A stretch of DNA of 64,000 bases from Candidatus Saccharimonadota bacterium. GTDB lineage: Bacteria > Patescibacteriota > Saccharimonadia > Saccharimonadales > Saccharimonadaceae. Under the pieces are notes generated by a model. It saw nothing but the letters and a program-made list of their open reading frames with translations. It did not search any database and was not told where the DNA came from. The stretch spans positions 1 through 64,000 of the forward strand of contig JAECRG010000002.1 of assembly GCA_015999875.1 (NCBI GenBank). Direction: 5' to 3'. The first letter of the stretch is position 1. Each line of letters begins with the position of its first letter. This document shows, piece by piece, positions 42,400 through 50,129 of this stretch. A program made the translations under genes and the position numbers.

Positions 42400-42591
42400 A
42401 TGAGTAGTGGTGATGATCGCACGGTGTCAGTGGGACAAGATTGGGTGCGGTTGGTCGCATATGCTAAACGACATAAGATTTCTGTCGAAGAGGCGATGCG
42501 GCGAATCCTGCAAAGGGTTCTGGACGAAGATGATCGCAAACGCGGCCGAGCAGTACCGGCACGGCCAACAGGCAATCATTTTACGAGGTGA
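42400..42591 (+). CDS. Small ribbon-helix-helix-like protein
   Basis: A 63-residue basic protein. RTVSVGQDWVRLVAYAKRHK followed by ISVEEAMRRILQRVLDED fits the ribbon-helix-helix layout (short strand, two helices) of small DNA-binding regulators; no toxin gene is adjacent. It has the best ribosome-binding site of the window (GCGGAGGTGATG, GGAGG 7 bases before ATG) and a TATACT at 42359-42364. Overlapping frames in the same region are rejected because they lack a ribosome-binding site. A 10-bp hairpin follows at 42612-42657 but lacks a T tract. Confidence 0.6.
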   Translation: MSSGDDRTVSVGQDWVRLVAYAKRHKISVEEAMRRILQRVLDEDDRKRGRAVPARPTGNHFTR

Positions 42592-42611
42592 CGCATGTAC
42601 GATGATCACGG

Positions 42612-42657
42612 GTGGTCGGTAGGGTGAGGTTCAGCAGCGAGCCCTCCTATCGACCAT
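42612..42657. other. Hairpin after the RHH gene
   Basis: Arms ggtcggtagg and cctatcgacc (one G-U pair) with a loop of about 25 bases. No T tract. It may be an imperfect terminator or an operator-like site. Confidence 0.4.
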
Positions 42658-42675
42658 CGATTAATTAGTAGTGTA

Positions 42676-42704
42676 TTGATTTATAATGTATAATAGTGTA
42701 TAAT
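42676..42704 (+). promoter_or_regulatory. Promoter of the HEVGH gene, nearly leaderless
   Basis: -35 TTGATT (42676-42681), 17-base spacer, perfect -10 TATAAT (42699-42704). The ATG follows after 8 bases. Confidence 0.75.
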
Positions 42705-42712
42705 AATAGTTT

Positions 42713-43639
42713 ATGAAAGAACGTGCATCTCCCTTGAATCCTGCTATAAACGAGAACGGTACATATCGTCTGACAAATGTAGAAACATTTGTGATAGATG
42801 ACCCTTTCGACGCGCGAAATACCTGGAATCCCGATATTGTTGCGGATTTCGAAGCGCCAGCTACTGACACGTCTGCGACGCGTGAAATGGGTGCTGCTGC
42901 TATGAAAATACACGACACAGCTCCGTCGGAGCAAGAGGGTCGTCATGATAATGACGGCGAACACATCACTCCTATAGCTGAATTTGGTGACGCATCAGAT
43001 ATTGATGGTGATACCACTTCAACGATCGAATCTCCCGAGGCTGTTGATGAAACAGAAGATGTGCCTGTATATGAAGAGCTCGTACGGAAACTTGAAAATC
43101 TGCGACCGATGTATGGTGATATATACAGGACGGCGCTTGCGCAATTTCCGGAAATTGAGACTCTCAAGGGGTTACGTCAGTTTAAAACAAACGAGTCTTC
43201 AGAAAGCTCGTCTGGAGGATGGAAAGACGAGTCAACTGGCGCGGTGTATCCTCAGATAATCATGGGGGAGGGTAGAGTTCTTGATATCCAGAAACGACGT
43301 TGGGCTGCGCGACTCGGATTAGACGCCGAGTGGAGTCAGGAGGAGATATCACGTGCTCCTGATGATTTCTGGAGGCTCTATACATTTGCGCATGAAGTAG
43401 GGCATGCAATTCAGTGGGACAAGAATTTCGAGAGTGTTTTTGGTCCGATTGAAAGAATAGAGGGAAGCGAGGATCTTGCCTATAGAGACTACAAAAAGTA
43501 CGTTAACTCAGATGCCGAGACTAATGCAGACTATATCGCTATGTTGCTCGTCTCGCACTCTGAAGTAGGAAAGAGCTTTAAGGCTCCAGGGCCGTCACAC
43601 GCACCTTATGAGTGGCGTAAATGGGTGAAAGAACTCTAA
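42713..43639 (+). CDS. HEVGH zinc metallopeptidase-like protein
   Basis: A 308-residue soluble protein. The first 120 residues are acidic and low-complexity. The C-terminal half contains FAHEVGHAIQWDKNF (HEXXH zinc site) near residue 227 and, about 40 residues later, DAETNADYIAMLLV, whose Glu/Asp may supply the third zinc ligand as in gluzincin-like proteins. No signal peptide, so its surface role is doubtful despite the neighbours. Family not recognised. The gene has a near-consensus promoter with the start codon 8 bases after the -10. rplU follows with a separate promoter. Confidence 0.65.
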   Translation: MKERASPLNPAINENGTYRLTNVETFVIDDPFDARNTWNPDIVADFEAPATDTSATREMGAAAMKIHDTAPSEQEGRHDNDGEHITPIAEFGDASDIDGDTTSTIESPEAVDETEDVPVYEELVRKLENLRPMYGDIYRTALAQFPEIETLKGLRQFKTNESSESSSGGWKDESTGAVYPQIIMGEGRVLDIQKRRWAARLGLDAEWSQEEISRAPDDFWRLYTFAHEVGHAIQWDKNFESVFGPIERIEGSEDLAYRDYKKYVNSDAETNADYIAMLLVSHSEVGKSFKAPGPSHAPYEWRKWVKEL

Positions 43640-43643
43640 GAGG

Positions 43644-43672
43644 TTGTCTAAGCCGCCTCTATCTGTTATAAT
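43644..43672 (+). promoter_or_regulatory. Promoter of rplU
   Basis: -35 TTGTCT (43644-43649), 17-base spacer, -10 TATAAT (43667-43672). The leader of about 30 bases has an AAGGA site. Confidence 0.75.
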
Positions 43673-43709
43673 CAACCGTTGATTGATATAAATAATCGTA
43701 AGGAAAATC

Positions 43710-44021
43710 ATGACAAAGAAAGCAGTCATTCGCGTAGGCGGTAAACAGTTTATCGTTCGTGAAAAAGAGACCCTCCTGGTGGACCTCCTCCCGGAAGGAA
43801 CTAAAGAGCTCAAGACAGATGCGCTCCTCGTCATCGATGGTGATAACACAACTGTCGGTACGCCAACTGTTAAGGGTGTAGTAGTTACTGCAAAAGTAAC
43901 TGAGCCTGAAGTAAAAGGTGAAAAAATTCGCATAATTCGCTATAAGGCGAAGAAGCGTGTAGACACCCGAACTGGCCACCGCCAGAAATATAGCAAAGTG
44001 GAGATCGTGACGATCAAATAA
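43710..44021 (+). CDS. rplU: 50S ribosomal protein L21 (bL21)
   Basis: A 103-residue 23S rRNA-binding protein. VIRVGGKQFIVREKETLLVD is the N-terminal signature, GTPTVKGVVVTAKV the central strand, and GEKIRIIRYKAKKRVDTRTG then HRQKYSKVEI the C-terminal RNA-binding loop. Normally followed by rpmA (bL27); here rpmA is absent and a strong terminator follows. Part of its 3' coding sequence (about 43912-43962) is duplicated in a 22-codon ORF at 45064, 1.1 kb downstream. Confidence 0.97.
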   Translation: MTKKAVIRVGGKQFIVREKETLLVDLLPEGTKELKTDALLVIDGDNTTVGTPTVKGVVVTAKVTEPEVKGEKIRIIRYKAKKRVDTRTGHRQKYSKVEIVTIK

Positions 44022-44032
44022 CCATTTGTTGC

Positions 44033-44062
44033 AAAAAGCGCCCGTATCGGGCGCTTTTTGTT
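44033..44062. terminator. Terminator of rplU
   Basis: Perfect 12-bp stem aaaaagcgcccg / cgggcgcttttt with a 3-nt loop. Confidence 0.92.
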
Positions 44063-44076
44063 ATATGAGGAAAAGC

Positions 44077-45000
44077 ATGAGCGAGAAGAGACGGATAAAA
44101 GCAAATGAGTTGGATGTTCCGGCTGGTGAATATATTCCAGGCCACCTGGGCTCGATGCAAGATGTGCTTTTTGGAGCACTTGATCAAGGTGTGATGACGC
44201 AACGTACGTTACAGGAAGCTGCAGAAGCCGGGAAAGAGACTCTAGCCAAATATAGTAAGCACGAAATGCCGTGGATAGTATATGCAGATATTCAACCAGA
44301 TACGTGTATACAGCATAATCAGGAATATACTCCGCTGGAGCCACATCTACGGTATCCGACAAATATCTATGGTGAAATAATTGGCCTAGACGTAGATCAG
44401 CACCCAGATGGTCGCACGATGCTCTATGCGCAGGTAGAGGGTATGGCTGTGGGTCAGTATGAACAGTATATTGTACCGATTGCGTATGCGGGTGATAGTC
44501 AGCTAGACCGGAGTAGAGTAATGGACATGCCAGTGCTGACGCGAGACTCCTATGAGGGGCGAGTATACAAGAAAGAGCTTGCTAGGGCTGTAGCTTTTGC
44601 GGAATTTGTAGGTGAGAGCGTGCGCAGCGGGTATGACGTAGCAGAGTATCTGAGTGAGAGATTACAATCAGCTAAAAAAAGTGGAATCGACCAGTACACG
44701 ATGAGTCTTAACCTGATGTTTGAGGATATGTTCGGTGCAGGATGTCCTTTTTTGGTCAATCTACATGACTGCTGGGTGCTTAGGGAATATAATCATGAAT
44801 CCGACGAGAGTGAAGGTGTTTTTGAGCATATGGTTGACGAGCAGGCGCGGATAGTGAGGCTTAACTTAACTCGAACCTCGGGTACTGATCTGAAAATTGA
44901 ATGGGTGGCGGAGCTTGAGGACGGTGACCAGGTTGTCAGTTTTGACTCTGATTTCGCAGGGAATATATCCTTTTTGAGAAGCGATATCCACGAGGATTAG
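44077..45000 (+). CDS. Soluble protein, unknown
   Basis: A 307-residue mixed alpha/beta protein, not recognised. Segments of note: ELDVPAGEYIPGHLG near the start, YADIQPDTCIQHNQEY, a strand-rich middle (YGEIIGLDVDQHPDGRTMLYAQVEG), a helix with SGYDVAEYLSERLQSAKKSG, and a C-terminal strand set ending SFDSDFAGNISFL. No signal peptide or membrane helix. The start at 44077 follows GAGGA; a longer frame to 44026 would run through the rplU terminator. It sits between rplU and the RCC1 gene and may read through from the rplU promoter. Confidence 0.55.
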   Translation: MSEKRRIKANELDVPAGEYIPGHLGSMQDVLFGALDQGVMTQRTLQEAAEAGKETLAKYSKHEMPWIVYADIQPDTCIQHNQEYTPLEPHLRYPTNIYGEIIGLDVDQHPDGRTMLYAQVEGMAVGQYEQYIVPIAYAGDSQLDRSRVMDMPVLTRDSYEGRVYKKELARAVAFAEFVGESVRSGYDVAEYLSERLQSAKKSGIDQYTMSLNLMFEDMFGAGCPFLVNLHDCWVLREYNHESDESEGVFEHMVDEQARIVRLNLTRTSGTDLKIEWVAELEDGDQVVSFDSDFAGNISFLRSDIHED

Positions 45001-45026
45001 GTGCATTGATTGTGCTTATGTTGTGA

Positions 45027-45032
45027 TATACT
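45027..45032 (+). promoter_or_regulatory. -10 box upstream of the bL21-derived mini-ORF
   Basis: TATACT. A TTGATT at 45006-45011 gives a 15-base spacer, shorter than ideal. Confidence 0.4.
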
Positions 45033-45063
45033 AGTACTCACTAAAGAGGGCTGTAATACACAC

Positions 45064-45132
45064 ATGACAACTGTAAAAGGTGAAAAGATTCGCATAATTC
45101 GCTACAAAGCGAAGAGGCGCATGGGGGTATGA
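45064..45132 (+). CDS. 22-codon ORF copied from the bL21 gene, overlapping the RCC1 gene start
   Basis: The ORF reads MTT then VKGEKIRIIRYKAKRR, ending MGV. The central 16 residues match bL21 (VKGEKIRIIRYKAKKR) with one Lys to Arg change; the DNA differences from rplU in this stretch are otherwise synonymous. The stop TGA overlaps the ATG of the RCC1 gene (ATGA at 45129-45132). The peptide is very basic. A ttcgc / gcgaa hairpin is shared with rplU, so an RNA-level function is an alternative. AAAGAGGG lies about 13 bases before the ATG. Probably a leader ORF coupling translation; its purpose is unknown. Confidence 0.6.
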   Translation: MTTVKGEKIRIIRYKAKRRMGV

Positions 45133-47657
45133 GCCTAGCCTTTTATAAGAATAGATGGCGACCTACATGGTTGTTTGGTGTAATGACACTTGTGTTTGTA
45201 CTCGTGGCAAGCCCTATAGTTGGTACGCTGGCGCGGCCTGCAAATGCTGCTATTGGTCAGAATCCACTGGACGGAGTGACGCAGGTATCGAACCGCTGTG
45301 CTGTTGCCAGTAGCAAAGCCTACTGCTGGGGGTATAATTACAGTGGCCAACTCGGCAACGGTACTAATATCAATAGTGGTAGTCCTGTTGCTGTCGACAC
45401 CTCTGGTGTCCTGGCTGGCAAGACTGTCACACAGGTAATGTCTAACGGCGTTAGCGCTTGTGCTGTTGCCAGTAGCAAAGCCTACTGCTGGGGGTATAAT
45501 GATAACGGAATTCTCGGCAACGGCACTAACGTCGACAGCAACGTACCTGTTGCTGTCGACACCTCTGGTGTCCTGGCTGGCAAGACTGTCACGCAGGTGC
45601 AACTAACTTATGATGCTGCGTGTGCTCTCGCCGATGGCAAGGTCTATTGCTGGGGCGCTAATGGTAATTCCGGACTTCTCGGCAATGGCACCAATACCGA
45701 CAGCAACGTACCTGTCGCTGTCGACACCTCTGGTGTCCTGGCTGGCAAGACTGTCACACAGATAGCAATAAATGGGGATACGTCAGCCGGGGGTCCACGT
45801 GCGTGTGCTCTCGCCGATGGCAAGGTCTATTGCTGGGGCGCTAATGGTAATTCCGGACTTCTCGGCAATGGCACCAATACCGACAGCAACGTACCTGTCG
45901 CTGTCGACACCTCTGGTGTCCTGGCTGGCAAGACTGTCACACAAATAGATCTAGGCGAGTATACTACTTGTGCTGTCGCCGATGGCAAAGCCTATTGCTG
46001 GGGCACCAATGGTAGTGGCCAACTCGGCAACGGCACTAACACTGACAGCAACGTACCTGTCGCTGTCGACACCTCTGGTGTCCTGGCTGGCAAAACTGTT
46101 ACGCAAATACGAGTTACCTATAGCACTACTTGTGCTATCACCGATGGCAAAGCCTACTGCTGGGGTGGGAATGGTAGTGGCCAACTCGGCAATGGCACCA
46201 ATACCGACAGCAACGTACCTGTCGCTGTCGACACCTCTGGTGTCCTGGCTGGCAAGACTGTCACACAAATAGATCTAGGCGAGTATACTACTTGTGCTGT
46301 CGCCGATGGCAAAGCCTATTGCTGGGGCACCAATGGTAGTGGCCAACTCGGCAACGGCACTAACACTGACAGCAACGTACCTGTCGCTGTCGACACCTCT
46401 GGTGTCCTGGCTGGCAAAACTGTTACGCAGACTACATTGCGAGGGGGTATAGTTTGCGCTCTCGCCGACAGCAAGTCGTACTGTTGGGGTCCGGCCATGC
46501 TGGGTAATGGCGCAGAAGAAGGCTCCAACGTTCCTGTGCTCGTCGGTTTTGAGTATTCAATTCCTGAGATATCCTCACTTTCTCGCGACAAGGTCGGAAC
46601 AAATATATCCGGTACGCAGACTACTATACGCGGACTGGATTTTGCCGGAAGTGTAACTGTTGAAATTGGTGGTAGACAGGCGACCGTTGTTTACTCAAAT
46701 AGTACTGCAATAGGTATTGAAATACCTGTGTCACCAACGCCAGGTGCGGTGGATGTCAAGGTCACTAACGGTAATGGCCAGTTTGTTATTCTGCATAATG
46801 GCTTTACGTATGAGACACCAAGTCCTCGTGTTGTGAATGGTGTAGCTTTTGGCGAAGAAGCTGGAAAGAAGATTATGACGATCACTGGCACTGGTTTAGT
46901 GGGTGCGGAAGATCCTACGGAGTTTCAGCAGGCGATGATCCCGCCATTTAAATCATTTGTTTCACTCAACGGTGTGGCGCTTGACTTTTGCACGCATGGC
47001 ACAGGCTTTACGCAAGCTGATTTGGAGGGTTATAACGTACCTGGATCAACCGATGATCCTACTTGCTACTATCTGTTCAACTCTAGTGTGCAGCCTGTTA
47101 TTACACCTACAGCAGCGAAGATATGGCTTGCAGACAGTTTTGATATTACTGCACCGGGTAGTGTCATCGTGAACGGATCCGCTCCTTTTCTATTCAACCA
47201 GCCTGGCGGTGGAGAATCGGATGACGATGCAACAGTTGTCGTGAACGGACAGTCTCTCGCTAACACGCCGGAGATTGCAAAACGATCAACATTTAGCGGC
47301 ACGGCCGAGCCGGGTGCACAAGTAACCGTCACGGTTCACTCGGACCCGGTGTCATGTACTGGTATAGCTGATGCTCAGGGCAGATGGTCGTGTACGTTGC
47401 CGACTGACTTGGTGCCCGGGCAGCATACAGTGTATGTTCACGTGGTGAATCCTGATTCTACCACTATTGACCTTGGTCCTTATTCTGTGACTGTTGCAGG
47501 TGATAGTCCGACGACACTCTCGGCACCAAATACCGGTATGCAGCGAATACGCATATTTTCGAGTCCCCAGGTGTTATTGGTGTTTGGTGGGGCTATACTT
47601 TCTTTGGGTGTGCTGATATATGCGCTGTATCGTCGAGTGAATGATTTGAAGTCGTGA
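45129..47657 (+). CDS. RCC1-repeat surface protein with IPT/TIG and Ig-like domains
   Basis: An 842-residue exported protein. Signal peptide at 1-40 (VMTLVFVLVASPIVGTLARPANA). Residues about 45-465 hold eight RCC1-type repeats (YCWGxNxxGQLGNGTN), each with a Cys pair spaced C-x8-C, probably a disulfide per blade. An IPT/TIG domain (about 478-565), further beta domains and an Ig-like segment (about 715-795) follow. The C-terminus has APNTG, a hydrophobic helix and YRRVNDLKS, a sorting-signal-like layout. The start overlaps the stop of the bL21-derived mini-ORF and has no ideal Shine-Dalgarno. Likely an adhesive propeller; ligand unknown. Confidence 0.85.
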   Translation: MSLAFYKNRWRPTWLFGVMTLVFVLVASPIVGTLARPANAAIGQNPLDGVTQVSNRCAVASSKAYCWGYNYSGQLGNGTNINSGSPVAVDTSGVLAGKTVTQVMSNGVSACAVASSKAYCWGYNDNGILGNGTNVDSNVPVAVDTSGVLAGKTVTQVQLTYDAACALADGKVYCWGANGNSGLLGNGTNTDSNVPVAVDTSGVLAGKTVTQIAINGDTSAGGPRACALADGKVYCWGANGNSGLLGNGTNTDSNVPVAVDTSGVLAGKTVTQIDLGEYTTCAVADGKAYCWGTNGSGQLGNGTNTDSNVPVAVDTSGVLAGKTVTQIRVTYSTTCAITDGKAYCWGGNGSGQLGNGTNTDSNVPVAVDTSGVLAGKTVTQIDLGEYTTCAVADGKAYCWGTNGSGQLGNGTNTDSNVPVAVDTSGVLAGKTVTQTTLRGGIVCALADSKSYCWGPAMLGNGAEEGSNVPVLVGFEYSIPEISSLSRDKVGTNISGTQTTIRGLDFAGSVTVEIGGRQATVVYSNSTAIGIEIPVSPTPGAVDVKVTNGNGQFVILHNGFTYETPSPRVVNGVAFGEEAGKKIMTITGTGLVGAEDPTEFQQAMIPPFKSFVSLNGVALDFCTHGTGFTQADLEGYNVPGSTDDPTCYYLFNSSVQPVITPTAAKIWLADSFDITAPGSVIVNGSAPFLFNQPGGGESDDDATVVVNGQSLANTPEIAKRSTFSGTAEPGAQVTVTVHSDPVSCTGIADAQGRWSCTLPTDLVPGQHTVYVHVVNPDSTTIDLGPYSVTVAGDSPTTLSAPNTGMQRIRIFSSPQVLLVFGGAILSLGVLIYALYRRVNDLKS
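45288..46530 (+). repeat. RCC1 repeat array with long perfect direct repeats
   Basis: Eight coding repeats. 45861-46105 is identical to 46185-46429 (245 bases, offset 324), and 45618-45760 is identical to 45801-45943 (143 bases, offset 183). Such identity implies recent duplication or gene conversion and allows copy-number change by recombination. Confidence 0.95.
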
Positions 47658-47708
47658 GCTTGTCGAGTACCACCTAGCAGGCTTCTGTTCAGAGTAACAT
47701 GCTCGTGC

Positions 47709-47714
47709 TATACT
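47709..47714 (+). promoter_or_regulatory. -10 box of parAB
   Basis: TATACT, 28 bases before the parA ATG. An ATG at 47723 opens a 7-codon ORF whose stop overlaps the parA start (ATGA), and AGGGG lies about 9 bases before parA. Confidence 0.45.
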
Positions 47715-47742
47715 AGGGTTAAATGGCTAGGGGAAACAAAAA

Positions 47743-48507
47743 ATGACGACTGTAATATCTGTTACGAATCAAAAGGGTGGTGTCGGCAAAACCACGAGCG
47801 CGGTAAATATCGCGTATTATTTGGCTAAGTCTGGCAAAAAAACACTTTTGGTCGACTTTGATCCACAGGGCAATGCTACAAGTGGCCTCGGTGTCGATAA
47901 AGAGACGCTTGATGGCACGATGAGTGAAGTTATGCTTGAGACGAAACTGCTCAAAGATGTAATTATCAAGACAGATTTCAGTAATTTATTTCTTGCCCCG
48001 AGTACACCGCATCTTGCTAACACCGAGGCGGAACTTGCTCAAGCCAATCGTCGCTTCACCCGGCTACGCAACGCAATCGACAATACACCGAACTTCGATT
48101 ATGTGATCATCGATAGTCCGCCAAGCTTGAGTTTATTGACAGTCAATGGGTTGATTGCAGCTCGCTACGTACTGCTTCCAGTGCAGGCAGAATTCTATGC
48201 ACTTGAAGGTTTGGGGCAGCTGCTAGAAACTATGAAGCTGATTCGTAAAAATATGAACCCCACACTCGATCTCATCGGGGTACTACCGACGATGGTTGAT
48301 AAGCGGACAAGCTTGAGTACACAGGTGCATGAAGAGATCAAAAAACATTTCCCTGGACGGGTTTTCAAGACAACGATACCGCGTAATATTCGACTAGCAG
48401 AAGCTCCAAGTCACGGTTTGCCAATAGGCGAATACGATAAGTGGAGCAAGGGTGCGCGCGCCTATAAGGCCGTAACGAAAGAGATGGAGGAACGAATCGA
48501 TGGTTAA
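47743..48507 (+). CDS. parA: Chromosome partitioning ATPase ParA (Soj)
   Basis: A 254-residue Walker-type ATPase. Deviant Walker A NQKGGVGKTTSAVN (about 8-21), Walker A' LLVDFDPQGNATSGLG, and Walker B FDYVIIDSPPSLSLLTVN. Full-length Soj-type without the N-terminal HTH of plasmid ParA. It moves ParB-bound origins. parB overlaps its end by 8 bases, the usual chromosomal parAB order. No parS (TGTTTCACGTGAAACA-like) site was found by eye in the window. Confidence 0.96.
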   Translation: MTTVISVTNQKGGVGKTTSAVNIAYYLAKSGKKTLLVDFDPQGNATSGLGVDKETLDGTMSEVMLETKLLKDVIIKTDFSNLFLAPSTPHLANTEAELAQANRRFTRLRNAIDNTPNFDYVIIDSPPSLSLLTVNGLIAARYVLLPVQAEFYALEGLGQLLETMKLIRKNMNPTLDLIGVLPTMVDKRTSLSTQVHEEIKKHFPGRVFKTTIPRNIRLAEAPSHGLPIGEYDKWSKGARAYKAVTKEMEERIDG

Positions 48508-49381
48508 GCCAAAAAAAGGACTAGGAAGAGGTTTTTCTTCACTTATACCCGATGAGCTACTAGATGAGTCTTTCGATCCTACCGCCTCTCAGGATCAAAA
48601 GGTGAGCGATCTTAGGCAGATTAAAACCAGTCAGATATCACCAGACCCCGAGCAACCACGTCGTAATTTTGATGAAGTGGCACTCGATCAGTTGACGGCA
48701 TCTATACGTGAGCATGGTGTGCTGCAACCTATTGTAGTCATAGCAAAAGGAGATGGGTATATAATTGTTGCCGGAGAGCGACGTTGGCGGGCGGCCACAC
48801 GCGCAGGGCTTGATAAGATACCAGCACTTGTGCGCACACTAAGTGCTCAGCATAAGCTCGAAATATCGCTAATAGAGAATTTGCAGCGCAAAGACTTAAA
48901 TCCGCTAGAGACCGCAACAGCCTACTTGAAGCTACGCGATCAGTTTAATCTCTCGCTTGATGAGATAGCGACTCGCATGGGTGCGGGCGCGGTGAGTACT
49001 ATTAGCAACAAGCTGCGATTACTCAAGTTGTCTAAGTATGTGCAGGACGCGTTGGTAAACGGTGCACTCACAGAAGGTCAAGCTCGGCCACTTATCGGAG
49101 TAGACGAGGCTGTTGTCGCAGACGTGCTGCCGCTTATCGTGAAAGAGCAGTGGAGTGCACGCCGAATCGAACAATTCATCGTGGATCTCAAGAAAGGCGA
49201 CGTAAAGCCTCAGAAAGCCGTGCAGCAACCAGTTGTAACTCCAGCAGTGACACATCTTACGAAGCGCTTTGAGGCTCCGGTAAAAGTGCGTACTAATAGC
49301 AAGGGCGCCGGTAGTATCACTATTGGCTTTAAGAATGCGGAGGATTTTGAGAGAATCGAGAAATTGCTCGGCGGTAAATAA
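48500..49381 (+). CDS. parB: Chromosome partitioning protein ParB (Spo0J)
   Basis: A 293-residue CTP-dependent DNA clamp that binds parS. KKGLGRGFSSLIP is the N-terminal ParA-stimulating segment. The ParB/sulfiredoxin domain contains QPRRNFDEVALDQL and AGERRWRAATRAG (CTP-binding GERRxRA), then LIENLQRKDLNPLETA. The HTH follows (LDEIATRMGAGAVSTISNKLRLLKL). The short C-terminal dimer domain ends with IGFKNAEDFERIEKLLGGK. It overlaps parA; terminator hairpins follow at once. Confidence 0.95.
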   Translation: MVKPKKGLGRGFSSLIPDELLDESFDPTASQDQKVSDLRQIKTSQISPDPEQPRRNFDEVALDQLTASIREHGVLQPIVVIAKGDGYIIVAGERRWRAATRAGLDKIPALVRTLSAQHKLEISLIENLQRKDLNPLETATAYLKLRDQFNLSLDEIATRMGAGAVSTISNKLRLLKLSKYVQDALVNGALTEGQARPLIGVDEAVVADVLPLIVKEQWSARRIEQFIVDLKKGDVKPQKAVQQPVVTPAVTHLTKRFEAPVKVRTNSKGAGSITIGFKNAEDFERIEKLLGGK

Positions 49382-49384
49382 AAA

Positions 49385-49415
49385 GAACTACCGATGGGTA
49401 GTTCGAAATTTTTAA
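49385..49415. terminator. Terminator between parB and lepB (hairpin 1)
   Basis: Stem gaactacc / ggtagttc, loop gatg. T-rich on the right for parB; on the complement a T run follows for lepB. Confidence 0.75.
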
Positions 49416-49448
49416 TCAGAACGTTTAAAACGTTCTGATTTTGTTTAT
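49414..49448 (+). terminator. Second hairpin after parB, overlapping the lepB 3' end
   Basis: A near-perfect palindrome, aatcagaacgtt / aacgttctgatt, followed by ttttgttt. It covers the last codons and stop of lepB. Confidence 0.7.
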
Positions 49449-50024
49449 TGGCCATATGCGTACGCCAACAGGCCCAACAAGGTCGTAATAGGGAATGGTG
49501 CCAAGTCCGCTCCGAGAGTCGAGTGAGAAGTTACCTTCGCGGTGATCTCCAGCTACAAAGAGCGTGCCTTCAGGAACTGTTGTGTCTACTTCGCCGCTAG
49601 TAGGTTGGCCAGGTTCGCCGTTGTTTGCGTCGTCTGGGTTGAAACCGGCAGGGTTACCTGCGTTAAAGACAGTTATCTTGCCATCTTTGACAACGACGCG
49701 CTCGCCTGGAAAACCGATCACACGTTTGACGATATATTCATCAGGGCTGCCGATTGTAAAATTGGGGTTTTTAAATACTATAACTTGGCCACGATTTGGT
49801 ACGTATTCTTTGTTTTGTAATTGCGCAGCAGTTACAGGTAGTCGGTTAACAATAAGTCGATCACCGGTATACATTGTAGATTCCATGCTCGGTCCGACGA
49901 CAGAAAATGTACGAAATATAAAAGTATTGATAAATATAGTGCCAATCACCACACAGATGACGAACACAATAAGACCGAGGACATCTCGTAGACCTTGATG
50001 TCGTTGCATAAAACTAGCGTTCAT
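49425..50024 (-). CDS. lepB: Signal peptidase I
   Basis: A 199-residue membrane protease cleaving signal peptides. One N-terminal transmembrane helix (VLGLIVFVICVVIGTIFINTFIF). Catalytic Ser46 in VGPSMEST and general-base Lys100 in YIVKRVIGFPGERV; box D (GDHREGNFSLDSRSGLG) and GPVGVRIWPI are in order. The exported proteins in the window are its expected substrates. The ATG lies 8 bases after TATAGT (50033-50038, complement) without Shine-Dalgarno, so the mRNA is probably nearly leaderless. Confidence 0.95.
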   Translation of the reverse strand: MNASFMQRHQGLRDVLGLIVFVICVVIGTIFINTFIFRTFSVVGPSMESTMYTGDRLIVNRLPVTAAQLQNKEYVPNRGQVIVFKNPNFTIGSPDEYIVKRVIGFPGERVVVKDGKITVFNAGNPAGFNPDDANNGEPGQPTSGEVDTTVPEGTLFVAGDHREGNFSLDSRSGLGTIPYYDLVGPVGVRIWPINKIRTF

Positions 50025-50032
50025 TTATATTT

Positions 50033-50038
50033 ACTATA
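50033..50038 (-). promoter_or_regulatory. -10 box of lepB, nearly leaderless
   Basis: TATAGT on the complement, 8 bases from the ATG at 50024. Confidence 0.45.
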
Positions 50039-50129
50039 CACTACGGAGTAAACAAAAGCGATACAGGACTCCTTAAGCACTTTGGGGTTTCGCTAGGGAA
50101 GTATGTCGGGTATTATAGGGTGAGTATTT

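Noticed and set aside
40447-46530. Tandem repeats considered as CRISPR arrays
   Set aside because: Both repeat regions are in-frame coding repeats (PTPKPEV and RCC1) without unique spacers or cas genes.
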